DNA of 64,000 nucleotides, from positions 682,001-746,000 of the forward strand of contig OZ241850.1 of NCBI GenBank assembly GCA_965203045.1, read 5' to 3'. Position numbers and translations under genes: made by a program. Source of the DNA: G965203045 sp965203045 (lineage in GTDB: Bacteria > Pseudomonadota > Gammaproteobacteria > PS1 > Pseudothioglobaceae). Below, in pieces: positions 51,620 through 60,675 of the stretch (positions are counted from its first letter, which is position 1; each line of letters starts with the position of its first letter). Under the pieces are notes generated by a model. It worked only from the letters and a program-made list of their open reading frames with translations. It did no database searches and was not told where the DNA came from.

Positions 51620-54016
51620 TTAATTTCTCAGTGGTTTGTGTTTGATAAGCATATATTCAATGCGTTCTAGAGTTTTTTTCTCTTTTAACAATACTAAAAA
51701 ATGCTCACGTTCTAAATCTAATAAATACTCATTATCTACTTTACTACCGGCTACTAAATCTCCACCACAAAGAACATCTGCAATTTTCTCAGCAATAAAA
51801 TAATCATATTCTGAAATAAAGTTACCCACAGCCATATTGGCTAATTGGCTTAAAATATTTGCCTTAGCAGTGCTACCAGCAACTTTAATAGGCACGCTGG
51901 GATTAGGTGGTCGATATCCAGTATCTTCATAGAATTTAGCTCGTCTTTTGGCAATGTAAAGTAGGTCAAACGCTTGGGTGATAATAATATCTGTGGAACG
52001 TAGATAACCCATTTGTTGCCCATGTTTACTACTTGTTGCAACGGTTGCTAAGCCAATTTGGGTGAAGTATTTAGCCACTTTATTAAAATCGCCATCAGCT
52101 CTACTTGCCATCTCTCTACAACCTCCACCTGCCGGCAATAAGCCAACGCCAATTTCTACCAAACCCATATAAGTTTCTTGACTAAGTACACAACAATCAC
52201 AATGCAACAACAACTCACAACCACCACCCAAAGCTAGACCTTGAGCCGCAGCTATGGTAGGAATTTTGCTATATTTAATACGCATAAAAGTTTGTTGCAA
52301 AAGGGTTATTATCTCATTAATAGACAATAAATTTTTGGTGCTGGGCAACTTTGGTTTTAATAGGTTCCAAGTTTTTTGTTTCATGTTAGTAAATAATGAT
52401 TTATTGTCAACCATACCTAATTTTGCCGCTACTAAAATTTCATATAGGTTAGCCCCAGCGCAAAATGGTGGTTCTTCTTGCCAAATAATTAACGCAGCAA
52501 ACCTATCTTCGGCAATATCAATTGCCTGATTAAGCGCTTGAATTGCCTCTAAATTAAAAGTGTGTAACTTAGTTTTTAGGCTAAAAATTAAGTAATTATC
52601 GCCATCACACCAACACTTAGCAGAAGTGTTTTCAAACAACACCTCACTACTATCGGCAACAGTCTGACCAAGTAAGTACGGACGCTTTAACTGCCTCTTT
52701 TCTGACGATTTATTAGCTGTGCTAACTAATTGGTTTTGTTTAGGCGACCATGCTGATAAATGTTGATAAAAATATTGACATTTTCCAAGCCAAGGTGCTA
52801 CTAATTTAGTATCTTTAGTAGTGCTGAATAAATTTAAGCTTGTCTGAACACCATTTGCTTGCCAGTATTCAAAAACACCCAGCCGCCAACCAAAACCAAA
52901 ACGCAAAGTCCAGTCAATATCAGCAACGCTACTCGCAATCTCATCCAAATGATAGGCGCTATAAAGAGCTATGTCTTTGATGACATGATAAACAAACTGA
53001 GCCTGTGGGTGATTATGCTTTTTAAGTAAGGTATAGTGTTGTTTAATGGATTGTTTTAAAATATTTTCAACCGTCTTGTTAATCTGATAATTAGCAATCT
53101 CATAAGTTTTTTTCTCGGGACGATAAACATAAATATCATCATCTTTTTTATAATAGATACCTTGTTTGGCTTTGCTGCCTAGATGGCCTTGTTTAATCAA
53201 ATCGTCCAACCAGTTTGGATGATAAAAATAATTGCGCCAAGGGTCGTCCTTGTGGGCATTATAAAATTGCCTAAGCACCGCCACTAAAATATCCAATCCC
53301 ACTAAATCAGCGGTTCTAAATGTAGCACTTTTGCTTCTGTGTAATAAATTACCAGTCAAAGCATCAACAGTATCAAATCCTAGTTTAAATTGTGTAGAAT
53401 ATCTGATAGCACAAGCAATCGCAAAAACACCAACCCTATTGGCAATGAACCCAACGCTATCATTGGCATAAATGACATTTTTACCAAGCTCTGTGGTTAA
53501 AAAATTCTCTAAATTATTTAATACGCTAAGCTTGGTTTTACTAGCGGCAATCAGCTCAACCAAAGTTAAATAACGTGGCGGATTAAAAAAATGAATACCG
53601 CAAAAATACTGCTGCTGCTTAACAAGTAAATAACTAGATATTTGATTAATACTCAAACTAGAAGTATTGGTAGCTAAAATAGTCGCTGGCGCTAAATAAG
53701 GACTAATTTTTTTAAATAATGCTCGCTTGGCATCCATATCCTCAATAATTGACTCAATCACTAGCTCACAGTCGCCAAGTAGGCTTAAATCTTTGTCGTA
53801 GTTGCAAGGAGTTAGCCAAGCAAACTGCTCATCAGTGATAAATGCTGCAGGTTTTAATTGTCTGAGCTTAGCAAAATTAGCATCTAAATTATATTTATTA
53901 TCAAATACTAAAGTGGCAATATTAGCATTGGCAAACAGTGCTGCAATTTGCCCGCCCATAACACCACTGCCTAGAATAGCAACCTTATTAATATTATTTT
54001 TCGTATTCATAATCAT
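51620..54016 (-). CDS. FadN-type 3-hydroxyacyl-CoA dehydrogenase/enoyl-CoA hydratase
   Basis: The 798-residue enzyme catalyses hydration and oxidation in beta-oxidation. The NAD domain comes first (VAILGSGVMGGQIAALFANA, about 12-35; the FCGIHFFNPPRYLTLVEL and ANRVGVFAIACA blocks). The crotonase-like part comes at the C-terminus (QEEPPFCAGANLYE and AAQGLALGGGCELLLHCD). This order is the FadN type, the reverse of the FadB type in enterobacteria. Its start overlaps fadE by 23 bases, and it ends before fadA. Confidence 0.93.
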   Translation of the reverse strand: MIMNTKNNINKVAILGSGVMGGQIAALFANANIATLVFDNKYNLDANFAKLRQLKPAAFITDEQFAWLTPCNYDKDLSLLGDCELVIESIIEDMDAKRALFKKISPYLAPATILATNTSSLSINQISSYLLVKQQQYFCGIHFFNPPRYLTLVELIAASKTKLSVLNNLENFLTTELGKNVIYANDSVGFIANRVGVFAIACAIRYSTQFKLGFDTVDALTGNLLHRSKSATFRTADLVGLDILVAVLRQFYNAHKDDPWRNYFYHPNWLDDLIKQGHLGSKAKQGIYYKKDDDIYVYRPEKKTYEIANYQINKTVENILKQSIKQHYTLLKKHNHPQAQFVYHVIKDIALYSAYHLDEIASSVADIDWTLRFGFGWRLGVFEYWQANGVQTSLNLFSTTKDTKLVAPWLGKCQYFYQHLSAWSPKQNQLVSTANKSSEKRQLKRPYLLGQTVADSSEVLFENTSAKCWCDGDNYLIFSLKTKLHTFNLEAIQALNQAIDIAEDRFAALIIWQEEPPFCAGANLYEILVAAKLGMVDNKSLFTNMKQKTWNLLKPKLPSTKNLLSINEIITLLQQTFMRIKYSKIPTIAAAQGLALGGGCELLLHCDCCVLSQETYMGLVEIGVGLLPAGGGCREMASRADGDFNKVAKYFTQIGLATVATSSKHGQQMGYLRSTDIIITQAFDLLYIAKRRAKFYEDTGYRPPNPSVPIKVAGSTAKANILSQLANMAVGNFISEYDYFIAEKIADVLCGGDLVAGSKVDNEYLLDLEREHFLVLLKEKKTLERIEYMLIKHKPLRN

Positions 54017-56333
54017 CTACTGCCAAAACTTGCGCTCTTAGTTCAAGTAGCTGAGCTAATTGTTGGTATTCTTGTTTACTAATACTACCCTTAGTTAACA
54101 GCTTGTCAAATATTTCAATATCATCGTAAAAACCAACACGCGCAAAAATAGTCTGACAATCTCGCATTAACTCTGCTGCCCTATCTAATTTGGCAAGCGC
54201 GCTATCTTGATTTATTATAATAGTACTAGTCAAACTAGAAACCAACTCTTTATTAGTCATTAATTGTGTTACCAGCGTTTTTTGCTGCGATATATTTGGC
54301 GCTCTGCTGATACCGCGGGGCAAACATACTAATCGCAATAAAAATCCAAACCTAAATTGCTGACAGATTTGTAATAATATATACTGAATTTGATGAATTT
54401 GGGTTTTAGCAATCCAGTGCATAATTGGTCTAAATAATAGTGGTTCTGCCTGCTCATCAAAAAATTTAAACGTAGTGGAAAGGGCATAAAGACGCATAAA
54501 CACATCAGCAAATAAACCGTTGATACTTTCTGCAAATTTAATCTCACTCCCAAACTTTAAAAGCGCCATCTCTACTAAAAAACCAAAAGCAGCACTCAAT
54601 CCTTCCAAGCGCTTGTAATAAGGTTTAGTAGTTGAGGAACAGTCTGGTATCTTACTCAAACTAGGCAGTAAATTTAGCACAAAGCTTTTGGCTTTTAAAT
54701 GCACAAAATAGCACAAATGCTTGCCCAATAATTGGTTAAAGTGGATTATATTTTTCATCCGTAATTGCTCCACCTCGTCTGCCAAATAAGGATGGCAACG
54801 CATCAAACCTTGGCCAAAAATAATCATTGAGCGAGTAAGAATATTTGCCCCTTCAACAGTAATAGCAATTGGCACGGCTTGATAAATAGTAGACAAATAA
54901 TTACTCTTGCCAAGCATTACTGCTTTACCGCCGTGAATATCCATAGCCGCATTAATGCTACGTCTTAAAGATTCGGTATGGTAATATTTAAGCATAGCCG
55001 AACTAAGTGCTGGATTAAACCCTTTATCAAGCAATGATAGGTGAAAAGCGCTCATTGCTTGTATGCTAAAAGCATCAGCAGCAATAATGATAATTTTCTC
55101 AGCAATACCTTCAAACTGAAACAAACTCCGCCTAAATTGGCGACGAATAAGGCTATATTCTAAACTGGTTTTTAGGCTTAACTGCACTCCCGCTAACGAT
55201 AAACTTGGTAGTGATACTCCTCTGCCTAGCGATAAAGACTCCATCAGCATTTTCCAGCCTTGACCAACCATTTTCCTACCGCCTATTACATCATTAATGC
55301 CAATAAAAACATCCTTGCCGGAATGCGGACCATTAGCAAAAGAAGCGCCAATTGGACGGTGACAACGTCCAATACTAACTCCATCTAAGTTAACATCAAC
55401 CAAAGCGCAACTAATGCCTAAATCAGCCTCAGCACCTAACAAGCCATCAGGGTCGCTAGTTTTAAATGCCAAACCAATTAAACTAGCAATCGGGGCAAGA
55501 GTAGTATATCGTTTCTGCCAATTAAGTTTGATGCCTAATTGCCGATTTTTACCATAACAAATAACGCCTTCATCTAGCATTGCGCTGGCGTCAGAACCAG
55601 CATCAGTAGAGGTGAGGGCAAAACAAGGGGTATGTTGCCCACAACTAAGCTTTGGCAGTAAATCTTGTTTTTGCGCCTCAGTGCCATAACGTAGAATTAA
55701 CTCTGCTGGTCCTAGTGAATTAGGCACCATTACTGTTACCGCTAGGGCAATATCACAGCTAGATAGCTGGCTGATAATATGGGCATGAGCTTTAGCGGAA
55801 AAATCTAGACCTCCATATTTTTTAGGAATGTTAAACGCCCAAAAACGTTTATTTTTAATATAATCAATAGTCTTTCTATTTAAACCACATTCAATAAAAA
55901 GCGCGCATAACGCTGGCACTTCTTGATTAATAAATAGTTGTTCTTGTTCGCTTAATGATGATGTTTGTCCGCCAAGCAAGTTATCATAATTTAGTTGTGA
56001 AGTAAATAAATTTTGCTCCCAGCAACTATCACCAGCCTCAATGGCTACTTTTTCAGTATCACTAATTGCAATTTTGATATTTGTAACTGCACGCGAGAAG
56101 AAGTTTTTTAACAAATATAGCCGTAGTGCACTAATGCTAATTAAAAACCAAATTAATAACAAAACCGTAGCTATAAAAATAGCAACTCCAAACGGAAAAA
56201 ATACTTCAACAATAGCACCGATTAGGATGATAAACAAAGGCACAAACAGCGCTAATAACCTCTTATATCGCACCAATAAAAAGCTAATTATTAGTAAAAT
56301 TGCAGCATATAAAATCACCATCATAGCTACCAT
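53994..56333 (-). CDS. fadE: Acyl-CoA dehydrogenase FadE
   Basis: FadE makes the first oxidation of beta-oxidation, with electrons going to ETF/ubiquinone. The 779-residue protein has two to three N-terminal membrane helices (about 5-85), the ACAD domain (about 130-560) with PKLSCGQHTPCFALTSTDAGSDAS and the R-rich FAD loops IRRQFRRSLFQFEG and DIHGGKAVMLG, and a C-terminal DUF1974 region (about 560-770). Length fits the enterobacterial FadE type. AGGA precedes the ATG by five bases. It heads the fad operon, 42 bases after tilS. Confidence 0.94.
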   Translation of the reverse strand: MVAMMVILYAAILLIISFLLVRYKRLLALFVPLFIILIGAIVEVFFPFGVAIFIATVLLLIWFLISISALRLYLLKNFFSRAVTNIKIAISDTEKVAIEAGDSCWEQNLFTSQLNYDNLLGGQTSSLSEQEQLFINQEVPALCALFIECGLNRKTIDYIKNKRFWAFNIPKKYGGLDFSAKAHAHIISQLSSCDIALAVTVMVPNSLGPAELILRYGTEAQKQDLLPKLSCGQHTPCFALTSTDAGSDASAMLDEGVICYGKNRQLGIKLNWQKRYTTLAPIASLIGLAFKTSDPDGLLGAEADLGISCALVDVNLDGVSIGRCHRPIGASFANGPHSGKDVFIGINDVIGGRKMVGQGWKMLMESLSLGRGVSLPSLSLAGVQLSLKTSLEYSLIRRQFRRSLFQFEGIAEKIIIIAADAFSIQAMSAFHLSLLDKGFNPALSSAMLKYYHTESLRRSINAAMDIHGGKAVMLGKSNYLSTIYQAVPIAITVEGANILTRSMIIFGQGLMRCHPYLADEVEQLRMKNIIHFNQLLGKHLCYFVHLKAKSFVLNLLPSLSKIPDCSSTTKPYYKRLEGLSAAFGFLVEMALLKFGSEIKFAESINGLFADVFMRLYALSTTFKFFDEQAEPLLFRPIMHWIAKTQIHQIQYILLQICQQFRFGFLLRLVCLPRGISRAPNISQQKTLVTQLMTNKELVSSLTSTIIINQDSALAKLDRAAELMRDCQTIFARVGFYDDIEIFDKLLTKGSISKQEYQQLAQLLELRAQVLAVDDYEYEK

Positions 56334-56375
56334 TATAATCCTAATTTAGACCGAACAATATCAATATTGACTTTA

Positions 56376-57503
56376 TTATTTTTCTGTTAAAAACCCTAAT
56401 TTTTCAATAGCAATAAGTTTGTTATTTTTATAATACATTGCTAGTTGAGGTCTTATCCAAGCAGGTATATGGTATTGTTGGTAGAGTTTTTTTAAACTAT
56501 TAGAATGAGTTTTACCACTGATGATAACGCGTCCTACTTGTTGGTTATGCCGTACTTCAACCCCAGCTTGTTTTTGCAAATGGTCTGTCAGTCTGCATTT
56601 AAGTTTTTTTTGCTTGGGCTTAATTAAATAAATCTGGTCTTGATAAACCCTAAATGCATAAGTTTGCCAACTAATAAAAATTCTTGCATCTACTCTTGCT
56701 GTTTTTAATTGATGTATAAAATCTGTCAAACGCTTATTATTTAAGCTAGGCACACCTTGTTGTTTTAAGTAATAACGAATAATATTACTAACACGTGGCT
56801 TACTAAATTTAAGCAACCGACTAACAACCAACCGCTTGTCTTTATTTAATAAATCAGCACTACTAATATCTATCGCCGCCAAATCTGTTAATAATTCTAA
56901 GCTCTGTCCAAGGTGATTAGCGCTACGAGCAAGAGTTTTATTAACACCGGGAAATACTTGTTTTAGTTTAGGAATAATATTTAATCTTAAAAAATTACGT
57001 CGAAAATGAGGATTGAGATTACTATCATCCTCAATCCAAGATAGTTTATGCTGGTTTGCATAATCCAAAATATCTTGCTTAGACCAATCAAGCAAAGGCC
57101 GATGATGATGCTTAGCGTATTGTTCCATAGCCGCCAGACCAGCGACGCCAGCACCGCGTAATAATTGTAATAGCAAAGTTTCTGCTTGATCTTCTTGATG
57201 GTGAGCAGTGCATAAAACTTCACCCTCTTTTAAAGCAGTAAATAAAGTTTTATAACGTTTTTCTCGCGCTTTGTGTTCCAAATTTTTAATATTGCTAAAT
57301 TCGACGTCAAAACACTGATAACCAACCCCCATCTTAGCGCATAATTTAGCATTAAAATCAACCCACTTATCCGCCTTAGGGCTTAGGTGGTGGTTAATAT
57401 GAATGGCTCTTAGTGGCTTGTCTGCCTGAGTTTTCAAAAAGTGTAATAAAACTACAGAATCAACGCCCCCGCTTAGAGCAATTACAAAAGTATTAGTTGC
57501 CAA
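56376..57503 (-). CDS. tilS: tRNA(Ile)-lysidine synthetase
   Basis: TilS makes lysidine at the wobble C of tRNA-Ile(CAU), so AUA is read as Ile. The 375-residue protein has the PP-loop VIALSGGVDSVVLLHFL (about 7-24), HINHHLSPKADKW, CTAHHQEDQAETLLLQLLRGAG and the RPLLDWSKQDI segment. The C-terminal domain is shorter than in E. coli (432). Its start overlaps the accA end by 11 bases, and fadE follows after 42 bases. Confidence 0.95.
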   Translation of the reverse strand: MATNTFVIALSGGVDSVVLLHFLKTQADKPLRAIHINHHLSPKADKWVDFNAKLCAKMGVGYQCFDVEFSNIKNLEHKAREKRYKTLFTALKEGEVLCTAHHQEDQAETLLLQLLRGAGVAGLAAMEQYAKHHHRPLLDWSKQDILDYANQHKLSWIEDDSNLNPHFRRNFLRLNIIPKLKQVFPGVNKTLARSANHLGQSLELLTDLAAIDISSADLLNKDKRLVVSRLLKFSKPRVSNIIRYYLKQQGVPSLNNKRLTDFIHQLKTARVDARIFISWQTYAFRVYQDQIYLIKPKQKKLKCRLTDHLQKQAGVEVRHNQQVGRVIISGKTHSNSLKKLYQQYHIPAWIRPQLAMYYKNNKLIAIEKLGFLTEK

Positions 57504-58434
57504 AATTTAGTATTTTGTTGTGTCGTTGTTTGATTAGGTCATCAATATTTAGCGCTTGTAATTGCTTTAATTGCTCGCTTAGGTTAGATTTAAGCGCGAC
57601 CTGTGCTTGTTGTAGATGGCGGTGGGCACCGCCCGTGGGCTCTTTTATTATCGCATCAACCAATCCTTGTTGGGCTAGCTCAGTGCTACTAAGTTTTAAG
57701 TGCTCAGCTGCTAAATTAGCTTTACTAGCATCTTTGTATAAAATTGAAGCGCAACCCTCAGGCGAGATTACCGAATAAATACTATATTCAAACATTAACA
57801 ACCTATCAGCCACCGCAATTGCTAAAGCGCCACCGGACCCCCCCTCACCAATTATTACCGAAATAATTGGCACTTTTAGTGTGGGCATAATTTTTAAATT
57901 AGTGGCAATAGATTCGCTTTGTCCATGCTCTTCGGCTGTAATTCCCGGATAGGCGCCGGGCGTGTCAACAAAGGTAATAATTGGTAGTGAAAATTTATCC
58001 GCTAATTGCATTAACCTTAAAGCCTTGCGATAACCTTCAGGGTTAGGCATACCAAAATTATAAAGAATCTTATCTTTGGTGGTACGTCCTTTTTGCTGAC
58101 CAATGAACATAATAGGCTTGCCATCTAAACTTGCAGTACCGCCAATAATAGCGCAATCATCACCAATACGACCATCGCCGTGTAATTCAATAAAATCATC
58201 AAACACAGCATCAATATAATCTAATGTATAAGGTCTTTTAGGGTGTCTGGCAAGTTGAGATATTTGCCAATTATTAAGGTTAGAGAAGATTTTTTTGACT
58301 AAAGATTCGCTTTGTGTCCTAAGTTCTGCCAGAGCATTATCAATACCAGCATTACCAGCGCTAGCAGCTAGTGATGCTATTTTTTCATCCAGCTCAACAA
58401 TTGGTTGTTCAAAATCAAGGTAATCTAGGTCCAT
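57493..58434 (-). CDS. accA: Acetyl-CoA carboxylase carboxyltransferase subunit alpha
   Basis: AccA moves CO2 to acetyl-CoA with AccD, starting fatty-acid synthesis. I start it at 58434 (MDLDYLDFEQPIVELDEKIA, the family start), giving 313 residues. Key blocks are RPYTLDYIDAVFDDFIELHGDGRIGDD, FVDTPGAYPGITAEEHGQSES, GEGGSGGALAIAVADRLLMFE and SVISPEGCASILYKD. The open frame continues 143 codons further upstream, but that part is a decayed porin-like segment, not AccA. It is coupled to tilS. No dnaE precedes it, unlike E. coli. Confidence 0.96.
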   Translation of the reverse strand: MDLDYLDFEQPIVELDEKIASLAASAGNAGIDNALAELRTQSESLVKKIFSNLNNWQISQLARHPKRPYTLDYIDAVFDDFIELHGDGRIGDDCAIIGGTASLDGKPIMFIGQQKGRTTKDKILYNFGMPNPEGYRKALRLMQLADKFSLPIITFVDTPGAYPGITAEEHGQSESIATNLKIMPTLKVPIISVIIGEGGSGGALAIAVADRLLMFEYSIYSVISPEGCASILYKDASKANLAAEHLKLSSTELAQQGLVDAIIKEPTGGAHRHLQQAQVALKSNLSEQLKQLQALNIDDLIKQRHNKILNFGN

Positions 58435-59357
58435 AGCCCAAACATTATACATTGCTAATAGTAATACAAACAAATTTAGGAAAAGACCCCCTTTACCGCA
58501 AGCAAAATTTGTTAAGTGTTTGGTCAGTGCTTTATGTATACGAGTACAACAACTTTGAAATTCAAACTTTAGGCGCGATTTTTTATTAAAGAAGTATTGC
58601 ATACCAACAGTAATGGTGGTAAATTCTCTTTCACCATTATTGTTATCGGTCAACCCATTTAGCTCATCATAACGCAAATCTAGCTCAATATTAGGTTTAA
58701 TGCGATAGCCTAAATGAATGTAATAACCGTCTGCTTCACCCTCTCTGGCAATATTAAAACCGGCAATCTCGCCAGCGCGACCAGTTGCACCCGCAACCGC
58801 ACCCAGAAGAGCAGCGCCGTCAATGCCATAAAAGCACTTGTTCTGCATCTTTATACAAATCAATCCCAGCTTCTAAAAAGGTATTCCTACCAATTAGCTA
58901 GCCGCCTAAACCTTTGGGTGATGCACCAGCAATAGTACGATTTTTCACATAAGATAATTTTGGCGTTTGTTGCTTTTTAGAACTAAAAATCACCGAACCA
59001 AACTTGGCATATTTTGACTTATCAACCAGTGTTAATAATCCCACAGCACCATACAATAGCTCCAAATCAACATAATTAATCGGTTGAGTAATGACAAAGT
59101 CAACAGCATTATTAGCTACTAAACTCTCTAGTCTGGCTACGTTAATTGATTCAACGACAATTAGTTTAAATGATTTTTCTAATATATACTTTTGTAAATA
59201 ATCAATAGTAGGTTGCCAAGATTTAAGCGCGTACTCTTACCCCTCAAAAGCCAGCACCACTACTACAATCTCATCTTTATCAACAAATAAATTACGGTTA
59301 ACCTAAATAGTAAAAACAGACAAAAACTCTAAATTTTTGTTTACCAATATTAAGCAT
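58435..59357 (-). pseudogene. Decayed sensor/binding-protein N-terminus joined to a porin C-terminus
   Basis: An ATG at 59357, one base after the dapE stop, opens a short frame with a signal-like start (MLNIGKQKFRVFVCFYYLG) that stops. In a shifted frame, from about 59300 to 58850, the translation reads IVVVVLAFEG, YALKSWQPTIDYLQKYI, NNAVDFVITQPINYVDLE, and YAKFGSVIFSS. This is the PhnD/TtrS periplasmic-binding pattern. It has in-frame stops at 59239-59237 and 58901-58899. From about 58863 another frame gives IELDLRYDELNG and FTTITVGMQYFFNKKSRL, the end of an OprO/P-like porin, running on into accA. At least two stops and two frame changes show decay. The region is two gene remnants fused by deletion. 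Confidence 0.8.
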
Positions 59358-59358
59358 A

Positions 59359-60483
59359 TTAGAGGATATTACTTAAAACCCGCTGATAAATCTTAGTTAA
59401 TGTTACTAAATCAGCAACAGCTACACATTCATTAACCTGGTGGATGGTTTTGTTAATAACACCTAATTCCACCACTTCAGCACCAGTAGGGGCAATAAAC
59501 CTGCCATCAGAGGTGCCACCACTAGTAGACAGCTCGGGTTTGTAATTGGTAATTTGCTCAACAGCGCTAATACAAGCATCAATTAGTTTGCCGCCATTAG
59601 TGATAAAAGGCGCGCCAGAATCTTGCCAATCTAGATTAAATTTAAGTTTGTTCTTGATTAATAGTTGTTCTACAATACTAGCTAATTTTTTTGGCGTTTG
59701 TAGTGGACAATAGCGAAAATTAAAATCTACTTTAATGCTTGATGGAATCATATTAGTAGCACCAGTACCAGCGTGAATATTAGAAATTTGCATACTAGTT
59801 GGAGGGAAATGTTCATCACCGTCATCCCACCTAATTCGCACTAATTGCAACAATACACTACTAACAAGGTGAATAGGATTGGTACTAAGCTGCGGATAGG
59901 CAATATGCCCTTGCTTACCATGCACAGTAAGCGCACCATTTAGCGACCCGCGTCGCCCATTTTTAATCACATCGCCTATTTTATTAGTAGAAGACGGTTC
60001 GCCAACTAAACAATAATCAATGCTAATGCCTTGCTTATCCAGCCACTTAACCACTCTTATCGTGCCGTCTGTGGCAACACCTTCCTCATCAGAGGTAATT
60101 AAAAACCCAATACTACCATTATAATTGACATTGATTTTAATAAAATTCTCCACCGCTACCACAAAGGCGGCAATGCCGCTTTTCATATCAGCAGAACCTC
60201 GTCCATAAAGCATACCATCACTGATTTTAGCTTCAAATGGTGGGTAGTCCCAAGCGCTTTCATCGCCTATAGGAACCACATCAGTATGTCCAACAAATAC
60301 CAACAAAGGCGCAGCAGTCCCCCGCCGCGCCCAAAAATTATCCACATTACCAAACCGTAAACGTTGGATACTAAAACCAAGCGCTTTTAGACGTTTAATT
60401 AAAGTTCGTTGACAACCCTTATCATTAGGAGTGATAGAAGAAATTTTTACCAAAGATTTGGTTAAGTTTAACACTTCATTCAT
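59359..60483 (-). CDS. dapE: Succinyl-diaminopimelate desuccinylase
   Basis: DapE removes succinate from N-succinyl-LL-diaminopimelate in lysine and peptidoglycan synthesis. The 374-residue M20 enzyme has FVGHTDVVPIGDESAW, YGRGSADMKSGIAAF, TSDEEGVATDGT, the dimer-domain VGEPSSTNKIGDVIKNGRRGSL, and TSGGTSDGRFIAPTGAEV. All zinc ligands look intact. It is followed by the decayed region; upstream is a 192-base gap. Confidence 0.96.
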   Translation of the reverse strand: MNEVLNLTKSLVKISSITPNDKGCQRTLIKRLKALGFSIQRLRFGNVDNFWARRGTAAPLLVFVGHTDVVPIGDESAWDYPPFEAKISDGMLYGRGSADMKSGIAAFVVAVENFIKINVNYNGSIGFLITSDEEGVATDGTIRVVKWLDKQGISIDYCLVGEPSSTNKIGDVIKNGRRGSLNGALTVHGKQGHIAYPQLSTNPIHLVSSVLLQLVRIRWDDGDEHFPPTSMQISNIHAGTGATNMIPSSIKVDFNFRYCPLQTPKKLASIVEQLLIKNKLKFNLDWQDSGAPFITNGGKLIDACISAVEQITNYKPELSTSGGTSDGRFIAPTGAEVVELGVINKTIHQVNECVAVADLVTLTKIYQRVLSNIL

Positions 60484-60675
60484 AATAATTAATAAAGATA
60501 TTGCTTAAAATTTTTGTCACTACTAATTAGCTGATAATCGTGATTAATGGTAGTGGTCTTGCCTTAGTAAGCCAGATTAGCCATTTTGGATAGGTTTGTT
60601 TTAGTCACAAACGTTCTAACAAGCATAATAAGTTCAATAAATATCAGCTATTATAGACCATAAAACAAACCAAAA
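60484..60675. other. Non-coding gap between ccmI and dapE
   Basis: No intact gene, tRNA or clear terminator is visible here. One minus-strand reading (about 60565-60489) gives NHDYQLISSDKNFKQYL, which looks faintly like the end of a PIN-domain toxin, but it is short, with stops on both sides. A promoter for dapE must lie here; the A+T-rich stretch just before its ATG offers several weak -10-like hexamers. Confidence 0.3.
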
